A stretch of DNA of 34,031 bases, taken from contig JAGBYN010000077.1 of the NCBI GenBank assembly GCA_017628775.1, positions 1 through 34,031 of the forward strand, given 5' to 3'. Made by a program: the position numbers and the translations under genes. The notes beneath the pieces were generated by a model that was not told the origin of the DNA, did no database searches, and saw only the letters and a list, made by a program, of their open reading frames with translations. Position 1 is the first letter of the stretch; every line of letters begins with the position of its first letter. Source of the stretch: Bacteroidaceae bacterium. Lineage in GTDB: Bacteria; Bacteroidota; Bacteroidia; Bacteroidales; Bacteroidaceae. This document shows positions 9,010 to 15,626 of this stretch, piece after piece.

Positions 9010-9927
9010 CTACTTGTCTTTTTTTCCAAACACAGAGAAGTGAACATAGCGTCCGGGGCGTTGCTTCATGTCCTTCAACAAGCTATCTGCACTTTCTGCC
9101 GTATTGGCCAAGTTATCGTATAAACTGCGGTTATTAAGCAAAAGCCCCAAGGTATTGTCTTGACTGTTTATTCTTTGATTGAGATCTGAAGTCAAGACAT
9201 TGAGTTGAGCCGTCAACTGCTCTGCATTTTTCATTGTGGTTTGAAGCGCACCGATTGTTCCTTGCAAATCACTTTGTGCCACTTGACCGGTAATTTGATT
9301 AAGATGCTCTGCCACCCCATTGACATTAGTCATCAACGCTGGGATTTGATGGTTCATCATTTGATTCAACTGCTGCGTCGTGTTTTGCAAATTTGTGGTT
9401 ATCAACGCTAAATTTTGCACCATGGTCAACAATGCCGAATCGCCTGTAATGCGGTTAATGTTGCTCATAATCGAATCAACCTTAGGCAACATCGTCATCA
9501 CCGTTGGCATCATCTCGCCAGCTTTTTCCATCATGCCTTGTCGCATATCACCCGAAAGCGTATCGCCTGGTTCCAGAAAAGCCAATGGATTCTTTCCGGG
9601 CACGAGGTGCATCGTCACACCGCCCATCATTGAAGTTTCCAGTTCGGCATGCGAACCTTGAGGCACTCGCATGTTGGTGTTGAGTTCAATCTTCACCAAC
9701 ACATCGGCATTTTCGGCATAATCATAATGAATATCTCTCACGATACCCACCGCATAGCCATTTGCCAATACGGGCGAAGACACGGTAAGCCCAACAACGT
9801 CTTTAAATTTCACATAGTAGCTATTGGTTGATGTGAAGACATTGACGCCCTTTAGAAAGTTCAACCCTATGTAAAACAAAACAACAGCCACGATGGCCGT
9901 AAGTGCTATCTTAATTTCTTTTTTCAT
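9010..9927 (-). CDS. MCE/MlaD family lipid-transport protein
   Basis: This 305-residue protein has one N-terminal membrane anchor (about 7-25, IALTAIVAVVLFYIGLNFL) followed by an MCE/MlaD domain (about 38-118; YYVKFKDVVGLTVSSPVLANG through MGGVTMHLVPG). The remainder is helical with Gln/Asn/Leu heptads (about 140-290), a predicted coiled coil that may form a channel as in other MCE proteins. Family knowledge places it in the periplasm, anchored in the inner membrane, moving phospholipids between the membranes with an ABC transporter. No MlaE/MlaF partner is in the window, so partners must lie elsewhere. It follows the amidase by 72 bp and precedes dnaA, so these three genes may be one transcript. 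The last residues, including FGKKDK, are polar. Confidence 0.92.
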   Translation of the reverse strand: MKKEIKIALTAIVAVVLFYIGLNFLKGVNVFTSTNSYYVKFKDVVGLTVSSPVLANGYAVGIVRDIHYDYAENADVLVKIELNTNMRVPQGSHAELETSMMGGVTMHLVPGKNPLAFLEPGDTLSGDMRQGMMEKAGEMMPTVMTMLPKVDSIMSNINRITGDSALLTMVQNLALITTNLQNTTQQLNQMMNHQIPALMTNVNGVAEHLNQITGQVAQSDLQGTIGALQTTMKNAEQLTAQLNVLTSDLNQRINSQDNTLGLLLNNRSLYDNLANTAESADSLLKDMKQRPGRYVHFSVFGKKDK

Positions 9928-9999
9928 AATTCCTTACTTTATAATTAATCGATACGAGCCCAAAATGCAGGCTTTAGTGACATTAAAAATACAACACCA

Positions 10000-11166
10000 T
10001 CATTGCCCTGCAATCTTACGTGCCTGATTTAGATCCACACGTTTACCACCTTGAAAAGCCACAACGAAACAGCCCTTAAATTTAGCATTGAGCTGCTTTC
10101 TTAGCTTATTCATCTCTTGATAGTTTTTAGAACTGCCGCAGGTGTATTTATAAACGCCACCTTCTTTATAATAATCAACATTTTTCATACCCTTAATGCG
10201 CTTATCAACCGATTTCACCTTAGTGGCGCTGGTAAAGATTTGCACTTTGAAGATGGGCGCTTCTTTGGACACGTTTTGTACCGTAGATTGAACCTTCGTT
10301 ACAGGTTTTACGGGTTCTTCTGGTTCAACCACAGGTTCTGGTTCTTCTGCCACGGGACGAGGTGTAGCAACAACAGCGCCATGATCCAACAAACTTTGTT
10401 GTTGCTTATAATACTTTTGAAAACCGCGATACAAGCTTTGAGCCAATTGCTCTACGCCGGCTTTTGAGTTTAAGTACTTCTCTTCGCTGGGCGTTGAAAT
10501 AAAACCAAGCTCTGTCAACACGGAAGGCATTGACGTTTCACGCAACACCAAGAAGCCAGCCTGCTTAACGCCCTTATCCTGACGGCGGGCATAGTTGGTG
10601 TACTGCTGCTGAATAAAACGAGCCAAATCCACACTCTGCTTCATGAATTTATCTTGCATAAACTCAAAGATAATATAGCTTTCAGGACTATTGGGATCAA
10701 AGCCGGCGTAGCTCTGCTGATAGTTATCTTCAAAGGTAATAACCGAGTTTTCACGTTTTGCCACTTCTAAATTCTCATCAGCACGTGCCATACCGAGTGT
10801 ATAGGTCTCAGTACCTAAAACCTTCCGACCCTTTGCCACCGCATTCGTATGAATGGAAATAAATAGGTCGGCATGATTACGATTGGCTATGGCTGCACGT
10901 TCGTGCAAAGTCACAAATTTATCGGTCTTACGGGTGTAAATCACCTTGACGTCTTTACAATTCTTTTCAACCAAGTTACCAAAAGCTAAGGCCACGCGAA
11001 GGTTAATCGTCTTTTCTTGAGCCACACGCCCCACTGCACCCACGTCACGTCCCCCATGTCCGGGGTCAATAACGAGGATGAATTTTTCATTGGCGCCACA
11101 CACAAAAGGAAAGAGCAACGCAACGAAAACTGCAGTAATCAACCTATAATAAATACTTCTGAGCAT
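10000..11166 (-). CDS. N-acetylmuramoyl-L-alanine amidase with C-terminal SPOR-like domain
   Basis: This enzyme cleaves the bond between MurNAc and the first L-Ala of the peptidoglycan stem peptide in the periplasm, normally for daughter-cell separation. The Amidase_3 domain begins at ILVIDPGHGG (Zn-binding His) and continues with QEKTINL (Zn-binding Glu), SIHTNA (second Zn His) and SVLTELGFIS (catalytic Glu). After a Pro/Glu/Val-rich linker, about 80 residues (FKVQIFTSATKV to GKRVDLNQARKIAGQ) look like a SPOR domain, which binds denuded glycan strands at septa. The open frame extends to 11226, but ATG 11164-11166 (MLRSIYYRLITAVFVALLFPFVCGA) starts directly at a good signal peptide and lies just downstream of a -7 box, so I chose it (388 aa). 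It lies upstream of the MCE gene. Confidence 0.94.
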   Translation of the reverse strand: MLRSIYYRLITAVFVALLFPFVCGANEKFILVIDPGHGGRDVGAVGRVAQEKTINLRVALAFGNLVEKNCKDVKVIYTRKTDKFVTLHERAAIANRNHADLFISIHTNAVAKGRKVLGTETYTLGMARADENLEVAKRENSVITFEDNYQQSYAGFDPNSPESYIIFEFMQDKFMKQSVDLARFIQQQYTNYARRQDKGVKQAGFLVLRETSMPSVLTELGFISTPSEEKYLNSKAGVEQLAQSLYRGFQKYYKQQQSLLDHGAVVATPRPVAEEPEPVVEPEEPVKPVTKVQSTVQNVSKEAPIFKVQIFTSATKVKSVDKRIKGMKNVDYYKEGGVYKYTCGSSKNYQEMNKLRKQLNAKFKGCFVVAFQGGKRVDLNQARKIAGQ

Positions 11167-11173
11167 AATGGAC

Positions 11174-11207
11174 TGCAAAGTTAATGCTTTTTGCGAAGTT
11201 ATCCACA
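11174..11207 (-). promoter_or_regulatory. Promoter of the amidase gene, with overlapping DnaA box
   Basis: On the minus strand TAACTTTGC (11183-11175) is a perfect TAnnTTTG -7 box; the -33 position 20 bp upstream reads TGTG, a poor match. A consensus DnaA box TTATCCACA (11199-11207, plus strand) covers the -33 region. The 19 bases 11174-11192 recur at the sigma factor promoter (12492-12510). Confidence 0.6.
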
Positions 11208-11298
11208 GGTAAAAGCAAAAAAACATAATTGAAAAAAATAATAAAAGACCCCTAAGAACTGATATGGACTATTCATTTAATCTATATTCCTATCCACA
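11199..11298 (+). promoter_or_regulatory. Two DnaA-box-like sites
   Basis: TTATCCACA at 11199-11207 matches the DnaA-box consensus exactly, and CTATCCACA at 11290-11298 differs at the first base. The DNA between is A/T-rich. Two boxes are too few to call an origin, but dnaA lies 2.3 kb away and genes diverge around this spot. They may instead be regulatory or coincidental. Confidence 0.35.
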
Positions 11299-11305
11299 AA
11301 ATCTG

Positions 11306-11338
11306 TTTGCATATCAAAAACATTAGTTGTAATTTTGC
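11306..11338 (+). promoter_or_regulatory. Promoter of the rubredoxin gene
   Basis: TTTG (11306-11309), a 20-bp spacer and TAATTTTGC (11330-11338) fit the Bacteroidetes promoter consensus fully. The expected start site near 11345 gives a leader of about 58 nt that is A-rich just before the ATG. Confidence 0.75.
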
Positions 11339-11402
11339 ATCAGAATCAAACAACAAACAAAACAAAAAAAATTGAAGTTTAACCATAAAAAAATTAGTTA
11401 TC

Positions 11403-11570
11403 ATGGAAAAGAAGTATTATTGTACAGTATGTGATTGGGTTTACGATCCCGAAGTAGGCGACCCCGAAGGTGGCATTGCTCCTGGAACAGCATTTGAAGA
11501 TATCCCCGAAGATTGGGTATGCCCTTTATGTGGTGTTGGTAAGGACGACTTTGCTGTTGTAGAAAACTAA
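11403..11570 (+). CDS. Rubredoxin
   Basis: This 55-residue protein is a classic rubredoxin, a small cytoplasmic electron carrier with one iron held by four cysteines. Two knuckles are present: [12 protein letters not shown] (Cys7, Cys10) and [13 protein letters not shown] (Cys40, Cys43). The core [21 protein letters not shown] and aromatic residues (Tyr6, Trp12, Tyr14, Phe31, Trp38, Phe50) are as expected. It is full length, beginning at ATG 11403 and ending at TAA 11570. It has its own promoter and terminator, so it is monocistronic. In anaerobes rubredoxins often donate electrons to rubrerythrin or superoxide reductase in oxygen or peroxide defence; neither partner is in the window. It is the only plus-strand gene in the first 12.7 kb. 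Confidence 0.97.
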   Translation: MEKKYYCTVCDWVYDPEVGDPEGGIAPGTAFEDIPEDWVCPLCGVGKDDFAVVEN

Positions 11571-11602
11571 CCTCATCACTCACAACTCTGTTTTAACGCT
11601 AT

Positions 11603-11651
11603 AAATGGTGTGTTGAAAACCAAGTTTTTGACGCACCATTTCCTTTTTTCT
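11603..11651 (+). terminator. Rubredoxin terminator
   Basis: AAATGGTG (11603-11610) pairs with CACCATTT (11634-11641), with further inner pairing of GAAAAC with GTTTTT. It is followed by CCTTTTTTCTC on the plus strand, a typical intrinsic terminator 32 bp after the rubredoxin stop. Confidence 0.85.
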
Positions 11652-11693
11652 CAACACGCCACCAATAGGACTAAAATACAACGGGATTTAATC

Positions 11694-11758
11694 AAAACTA
11701 ACTCCGATTGAGTGCCAACTAAAAAGGATTTAATAAGCACTCAATCGGAGTTAGTTTT
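11694..11758. terminator. Perfect 22-bp inverted repeat, probable bidirectional terminator
   Basis: The arms 11694-11715 and 11737-11758 are perfectly complementary over 22 bp, separated by 21 nt. The outer ends are AAAA/TTTT, so either strand's RNA would end in a stem followed by Us. It lies between the convergent rubredoxin and sigma genes, 43 bp after the sigma stop. GGATTTAAT occurs both just outside the left arm and inside the loop. Confidence 0.75.
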
Positions 11759-11800
11759 TACCTAAAACGGTTGTATGATTTAAAACCACGTAGGCGACTG

Positions 11801-12391
11801 TTACATAGCCAATTGCACATCATACCTTACAGCCAATTTTCTTAAATTCTGAATGGCATAACGCATACGTCCTAAGGCCGTGTTAATACTCATGGCTTTT
11901 TGTTCAGCAATTTCCCGAAACGTAAGGTTTTGAAAGTAGTGCATGGTAATTACCTCGCGCTGTTCCTGAGGGAGTTTATCCACCAAATGATAAAGGTCGG
12001 TAATGGTTTGCTCTGAGTCTGCCATGCATGATGCATTGACATCTGCCAATTTAATGGAGTTAAACAAATCGTAGTCAACCTCATCGTTCGAAATCATGCG
12101 CCAATTCTTCTCCATGCGGAATTGATCGATCATCAAGTTGCTGGCAATGCGTTGCAGCCAGCCATAAAACTTGCCAGTTTCCTGATAACGTCCATTACGC
12201 AAAGTCATAATGGCCTTGACGAATGTCTCCTGGAAGATATCGTCGGCCAAATCTGCATTTTTTGCCACAAAAAGGATATTGGAATAGAGCCTATCTTTAT
12301 ATCTATCAAGCAACACATCAAAAGCTGCATCACAGCCTTCAACATAATGCTTCACCAACGCATCGTCGGTGAATTGACTTAATGTCTTCAT
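11801..12391 (-). CDS. Sigma-70 family RNA polymerase sigma factor (ECF-like)
   Basis: This 196-residue protein has sigma region 2 (about 25-95; LADDIFQETFVKAI and FYGWLQRIASNLMIDQFR) and region 4 (about 125-190; LPQEQREVITMHYFQNLTFREIAEQKAMSINTALGRMRYAIQNLR), with no region 1 or 3. This is the layout of ECF/group 4 sigma factors that direct RNA polymerase to specific promoters. The open frame runs up to 12496, but ATG 12389-12391 gives the normal N-terminus MKTLSQFTDDALVKHY and lies downstream of a promoter box at 12493-12501, so I use it. No anti-sigma gene is adjacent, suggesting another mode of control. It stands alone between the rubredoxin gene (convergent) and DUF4301 (divergent). Confidence 0.92.
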   Translation of the reverse strand: MKTLSQFTDDALVKHYVEGCDAAFDVLLDRYKDRLYSNILFVAKNADLADDIFQETFVKAIMTLRNGRYQETGKFYGWLQRIASNLMIDQFRMEKNWRMISNDEVDYDLFNSIKLADVNASCMADSEQTITDLYHLVDKLPQEQREVITMHYFQNLTFREIAEQKAMSINTALGRMRYAIQNLRKLAVRYDVQLAM

Positions 12392-12491
12392 TACTTTACT
12401 ATTTAATATTACAAGCGTAAAGTATTTTCGATAGGCAAAACAAATTTTATTGGTGAATAAAAAACAGGAACGTTTCAGTACGTTTGTTGCG

Positions 12492-12524
12492 TGCAAAGTT
12501 AATGCTTTTTATTTATTCACCAAG
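12492..12524 (-). promoter_or_regulatory. Promoter of the sigma factor gene
   Basis: On the minus strand TAACTTTGC (12501-12493) is a perfect -7 box; CTTG (12524-12521) 19 bp upstream is a near match to TTTG. It gives a leader of about 95 nt. The 19 bases 12492-12510 are identical to those at the amidase promoter. Confidence 0.6.
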
Positions 12525-12602
12525 AAACAGGGTCATAAAAACCGCATATTTTATGTCTTCTTGACTTCTTTTCTCTTTTTTTTAGAATATTATCCGTTTG
12601 GA

Positions 12603-12637
12603 TTTGGGTTGTTATCATGCTTTTATTGTAACTTTGC
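12603..12637 (+). promoter_or_regulatory. Promoter of DUF4301
   Basis: TAACTTTGC (12629-12637) is a perfect -7 box. TTTG at 12603-12606 lies 22 bp upstream, slightly longer spacing than usual. Transcription should start near 12644, giving a leader of about 120 nt. Confidence 0.55.
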
Positions 12638-12647
12638 TTTTGGTATC

Positions 12648-12758
12648 ATGGAATCTCAAGATACGCAGAAAAGACTTCTGTTCTTCAATCATTTGTTGAA
12701 GGATTTAAGCAAGAACTTTTCGCCTCGTCTGACCTTAATTAATCTTTTATATTTATAG
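12648..12758 (+). CDS. Possible 36-residue leader ORF upstream of DUF4301
   Basis: ATG 12648 lies just after the predicted transcription start and opens a 36-codon frame (MESQDTQKRLLFFNHLLKDL...) ending in TAG 12756-12758, four bases before the DUF4301 ATG. The placement would allow translational coupling. The peptide has no recognisable domain. It may be a leader peptide or chance. Confidence 0.25.
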   Translation: MESQDTQKRLLFFNHLLKDLSKNFSPRLTLINLLYL

Positions 12759-12762
12759 TATC

Positions 12763-14280
12763 ATGTGCGAAAACGACAAAGCCCTATTGGCTAAAAAAGG
12801 AATCACGGAAGCAAAACTCAACGAACAACTCAAGCAATTTGAGACAGGGTTTCCTTTCTTGAAATTGAGTGCTGCAGCAAGTATTGAAAAAGGCATTTTA
12901 GCGCCCAACGAAGCAGAACAGACAGAGTACCTTCAAGCTTGGGACAGCTACGTAGCTGCCAACCACAACGTTGTAAAGTTTGTGCCCGCATCGGGTGCCG
13001 CAAGCCGCATGTTCAAGGATATTTTTGCTTTTGCCGACGCTGACTACGACACGCCTCAAACCGATTTTGAAAAGAAATTCTTTGATCAATTACCTAACGC
13101 GGCTTTCTACGCTGACCTCAACGCAGCTTGCCAACGCTTGCATGGTAAGGACATCCCTGCACTGATCGCAGAAGGAGCTTACAAGGCGGTTGCAAAAGCA
13201 ATGTTGGATGGCGAAGGTCTTAATTATGGAAAATTACCTAAAGGCTTATTAAAGTTCCATAGTTATGAATGCGGCTCACGCACACCACTTGAAGAACACC
13301 TGGTTGAAGGGGCACTCTATGCTAAGGGTGGTAATGGCAAGGTCAATGTACACTTCACCGTTTCGCCCGAACACCGTGCACTGTTTGAAGCACTCGTTGC
13401 ACAAACAAAGTGTGGCTACGAAACGGCATTCAACGCTGATTTCAATATTTCTTTCTCTGAACAGAAGCCCAGCACCGACACCGTTGCCGCAAATGCCGAC
13501 AACACACCATTCAGAAACGCAGACGGTTCATTATTATTCCGCCCTGGTGGACACGGTGCACTCATTGAAAACCTCAACGACATTGATGCCGACGTGGTAT
13601 TTATCAAAAACATCGACAATGTTGTGCCCGATCGCTTGAAGGACGACACGGTGACCTACAAAAAATTACTTGCCGGCATCTTGGTGCAACGCCAGGCACA
13701 AGCCTTCAAATATCTCGAAAAGCTGGATAGCGGTAAATACACCATGGATGAATTGCGCGACATGCTTCAATTCGTTCAAAAGAACCTCTATTGCAAGAAT
13801 CCTGAAACTAAAATCCTTGAGGACACAGAACTTGCCATTTACCTGCGCAATAAACTCAACCGACCAATGCGCGTGTGCGGTATGGTGCGCAATGTAGGCG
13901 AACCTGGTGGCGGTCCGTTCTTGGCTTACAACCCCGATGGCACAATTTCGTTGCAAATCCTGGAAAGTTCACAAATCGACATGAACGATCCCGAAAAGAA
14001 AGCCATGTTTGAACAAGGCACACACTTCAACCCCGTTGATTTGGTTTGCGCCATCAAAAACTATAAGGGCGAAAAGTTCAACCTACCAGAATACGTAGAT
14101 AAGGCAACTGGATTTATCTCACATAAGAGTAAGGACGGCAAGGAGCTCAAAGCTCTTGAACTCCCTGGCCTTTGGAATGGCGCCATGAGCGATTGGTCAA
14201 CCATCTTTGTTGAAGTGCCTCTCTCTACCTTCAACCCCGTAAAGACGGTTAACGATTTATACCGCGACCAACATCAATAA
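12763..14280 (+). CDS. DUF4301 family protein
   Basis: I recognise this 505-residue cytoplasmic protein as the DUF4301 family, found mainly in Bacteroidetes and without assigned function. No signal peptide or membrane segment is visible. Near residues 70-82 the segment KFVPASGAASRMFK resembles the glycine-rich nucleotide loop of NDP-sugar pyrophosphorylases (LAGGxGTRM); a later FRPGGHGALIENLNDIDADVVFIKNIDN segment (about 262-290) resembles a nucleotidyltransferase core. This suggests a nucleotidyltransferase fold, but that is inference from motif shape. Another conserved-looking run is CGMVRNVGEPGGGPF (about 371-385). It has its own promoter and hairpins follow the stop. Confidence 0.85.
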   Translation: MCENDKALLAKKGITEAKLNEQLKQFETGFPFLKLSAAASIEKGILAPNEAEQTEYLQAWDSYVAANHNVVKFVPASGAASRMFKDIFAFADADYDTPQTDFEKKFFDQLPNAAFYADLNAACQRLHGKDIPALIAEGAYKAVAKAMLDGEGLNYGKLPKGLLKFHSYECGSRTPLEEHLVEGALYAKGGNGKVNVHFTVSPEHRALFEALVAQTKCGYETAFNADFNISFSEQKPSTDTVAANADNTPFRNADGSLLFRPGGHGALIENLNDIDADVVFIKNIDNVVPDRLKDDTVTYKKLLAGILVQRQAQAFKYLEKLDSGKYTMDELRDMLQFVQKNLYCKNPETKILEDTELAIYLRNKLNRPMRVCGMVRNVGEPGGGPFLAYNPDGTISLQILESSQIDMNDPEKKAMFEQGTHFNPVDLVCAIKNYKGEKFNLPEYVDKATGFISHKSKDGKELKALELPGLWNGAMSDWSTIFVEVPLSTFNPVKTVNDLYRDQHQ

Positions 14281-14288
14281 CACACACT

Positions 14289-14374
14289 GAGTAAGCCCTC
14301 TTCGCTTACTCCGTCTTACCACGAGCTGACAAATTGGTGAATACACCATGGATTAACCATTTTGTCAGTTCGTG
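14289..14374 (+). terminator. Two hairpins after DUF4301
   Basis: GAGTAAGC (14289-14296) pairs perfectly with GCTTACTC (14304-14311). A second stem of 14 bp with one G-U type mismatch joins 14320-14333 (CACGAGCTGACAAA) and 14361-14374. Neither has a strong T-run, so termination may be partial and the downstream transporter genes may be reached by read-through. Confidence 0.5.
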
Positions 14375-14382
14375 TTATGTTA

Positions 14383-14409
14383 AAGGTAGGTTCCAACAGA
14401 ACCCACCTC
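14383..14409 (+). promoter_or_regulatory. Leader hairpin before the transporter pair
   Basis: AGGTAGGTTC pairs with GAACCCACCT (9 of 10 bases) around a CAACA loop, about 25 bp before the first transporter ATG. The 12-mer AAGGTAGGTTCC (14383-14394) recurs inverted at 15600-15611, on the other side of the transporter genes. Confidence 0.4.
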
Positions 14410-14434
14410 AAACGAACAACAACACAAAAAAAAC

Positions 14435-14977
14435 ATGCCATTAAACAGAAAAATATTTTTCATCTTTGCGCGCCTTGCCATCACGCACTTAAGCAACGGC
14501 TATATGATTATTCATCCTCTTCGCAAAGCATTAGTAGAAAAACACCAAATGCTTTGCGAAGAGCGATTTGATCGCTTAGTGGCCAAAGCCCAAATCCTGC
14601 CTGGTGCATTTAGCTTAAACCTATCTGCCGTTATCGGGCGCGAGCTAAATGGCAGAAAAGGCGCAGTATCAGCACTGCTGGGTAGCTCAGTGCCTCTTGT
14701 GCTTTTATTTTCATTATTGATCGCTATATTTTCGCCCATGCGCCATTGGAGTCTTTTCCACTCTGCGTTAATGGGCATGCGCCCCTGCATCATCGCTTTG
14801 CTGATTGCCTCAGCCTATCGTCTGGGCAAGCAACAGCACCTAAGCATCGCTCAATGGATTTATCCTATTGCACTGGGACTTATCATCACCTCTATACAAT
14901 TAGCGCCCATATACATTGTGCTCCTTGTTGTCGGAATTGGTTTTGTATATGGTAAATTTATTCAGCCTCACCTATGA
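14435..14977 (+). CDS. Chromate transporter (CHR) family protein, first subunit
   Basis: This 180-residue integral membrane protein resembles a single-domain (short-chain) CHR transporter. Such proteins usually work as pairs encoded by adjacent genes, as here. Hydrophobic segments are at about 8-25, 85-105, 112-132 and 140-175. The sequence keeps the family layout: an N-terminal helix, a region like FDRLVAKAQILPG, then NLSAVIGRELNGRKGAVSALLG. However, the usual GGG(Y) motif reads SNGY and the usual PGP reads PGA. Substrate is therefore uncertain; chromate or sulfate is only a family-level expectation. It overlaps the next gene by ATGA, indicating translational coupling. Confidence 0.75.
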   Translation: MPLNRKIFFIFARLAITHLSNGYMIIHPLRKALVEKHQMLCEERFDRLVAKAQILPGAFSLNLSAVIGRELNGRKGAVSALLGSSVPLVLLFSLLIAIFSPMRHWSLFHSALMGMRPCIIALLIASAYRLGKQQHLSIAQWIYPIALGLIITSIQLAPIYIVLLVVGIGFVYGKFIQPHL

Positions 14978-15540
14978 TTTACTTTCTCTTATTCTTTGTT
15001 TTTTTTAGTGTTGGTTTTTTCTGCTATGGAGGTCCGGAAGCCGTGCTATCAATGGCTGAATACATTGCTGTTGAACAAAACGGATGGCTCACACACGAAC
15101 AATTTGCCGACTTACTTATTGTGAGCCGCTTTGTTCCCGGCGAAGCCGTTGTCAACAGCGCCACGTTATCAGGATACATCGCCACTTATCAGGCATGGGG
15201 ATGGTTTGCCGCATTAGGCGCTGCCTTTATCGCGGTATTAGGATTAGCCATCCCTTCTTTCGTATGGGCAGAATTAGTTTATCGCCTTCGCATCCCTGAA
15301 GATTACCACCAAGGGGTTCGTTGCGCATTAAACTTACTCACCGTCACTGTACCTGGTTTTATCTTAGGCATCGCTTTTTCATTATGCACACCGCAGAATG
15401 TGGGGTCAACAGAATCTGCCTGGCAGTTGGGCATAAGTCTCTTTTTAGGACTTGCCACTTGTATTGGGTACCTTAAATTTAGAATCAACCCCTCGATATT
15501 GCTCCTGCTGTGCGGTTTAGCGGGCATCATCTTACTCTAA
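14974..15540 (+). CDS. Chromate transporter (CHR) family protein, second subunit
   Basis: This 188-residue partner of the preceding gene starts inside its stop codon (ATGA at 14974-14977). The N-terminus is a hydrophobic segment (2-20) followed by YGGPEAVLSMAEYI, then NGWLTHEQFADLLIVSRFVPGEAVVNSATLSGYIA, the hallmark CHR region W(L)...F.D...S...PG...N.AT..GY. The PGP signature is PGE here. Further hydrophobic segments are at about 66-92, 115-135, 148-165 and 172-188. The paired, coupled arrangement suggests a heterodimeric inner-membrane transporter; the transported ion is not evident. No regulator such as ChrB is adjacent. Confidence 0.82.
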   Translation: MIYFLLFFVFFSVGFFCYGGPEAVLSMAEYIAVEQNGWLTHEQFADLLIVSRFVPGEAVVNSATLSGYIATYQAWGWFAALGAAFIAVLGLAIPSFVWAELVYRLRIPEDYHQGVRCALNLLTVTVPGFILGIAFSLCTPQNVGSTESAWQLGISLFLGLATCIGYLKFRINPSILLLLCGLAGIILL

Positions 15541-15562
15541 TCATAAAAAAACGTTGAACAAA

Positions 15563-15611
15563 CCTTACTCCCTTCTATATTTTTAAGGTGGGAGTTTATG
15601 GAACCTACCTT
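15563..15611 (+). promoter_or_regulatory. Overlapping alternative hairpins before the S9 peptidase gene
   Basis: ACTCCC (15567-15572) can pair with GGGAGT (15590-15595), while AAGGTGGG (15585-15592) can instead pair with CCTACCTT (15604-15611). The two structures share GGG and exclude each other. The segment 15600-15611 is the inverse of 14383-14394. It lies between the transporter stop and the peptidase ATG. Function unknown. Confidence 0.4.
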
Positions 15612-15626
15612 AACCATTCAACCACG

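Larger units (their letters stand above)
12392..12762. other. Intergenic region with divergent promoters
   Basis: This 371-bp stretch separates the divergent sigma factor and DUF4301 genes. It holds the sigma promoter (12492-12524), the DUF4301 promoter (12603-12637) and a possible 36-codon leader ORF (12648-12758). A longer plus-strand open frame from 12450 crosses the sigma promoter and does not look like a real protein. Confidence 0.6.

Noticed and set aside
11401..11583. Minus-strand 60-codon frame over the rubredoxin gene
   Set aside because: It is the antisense of a clear rubredoxin with its own promoter and terminator.
12450..12758. Plus-strand 102-codon frame upstream of DUF4301
   Set aside because: The first two thirds cross the sigma factor promoter and lie upstream of the predicted start site; only the last 36 codons are kept as a possible leader ORF.
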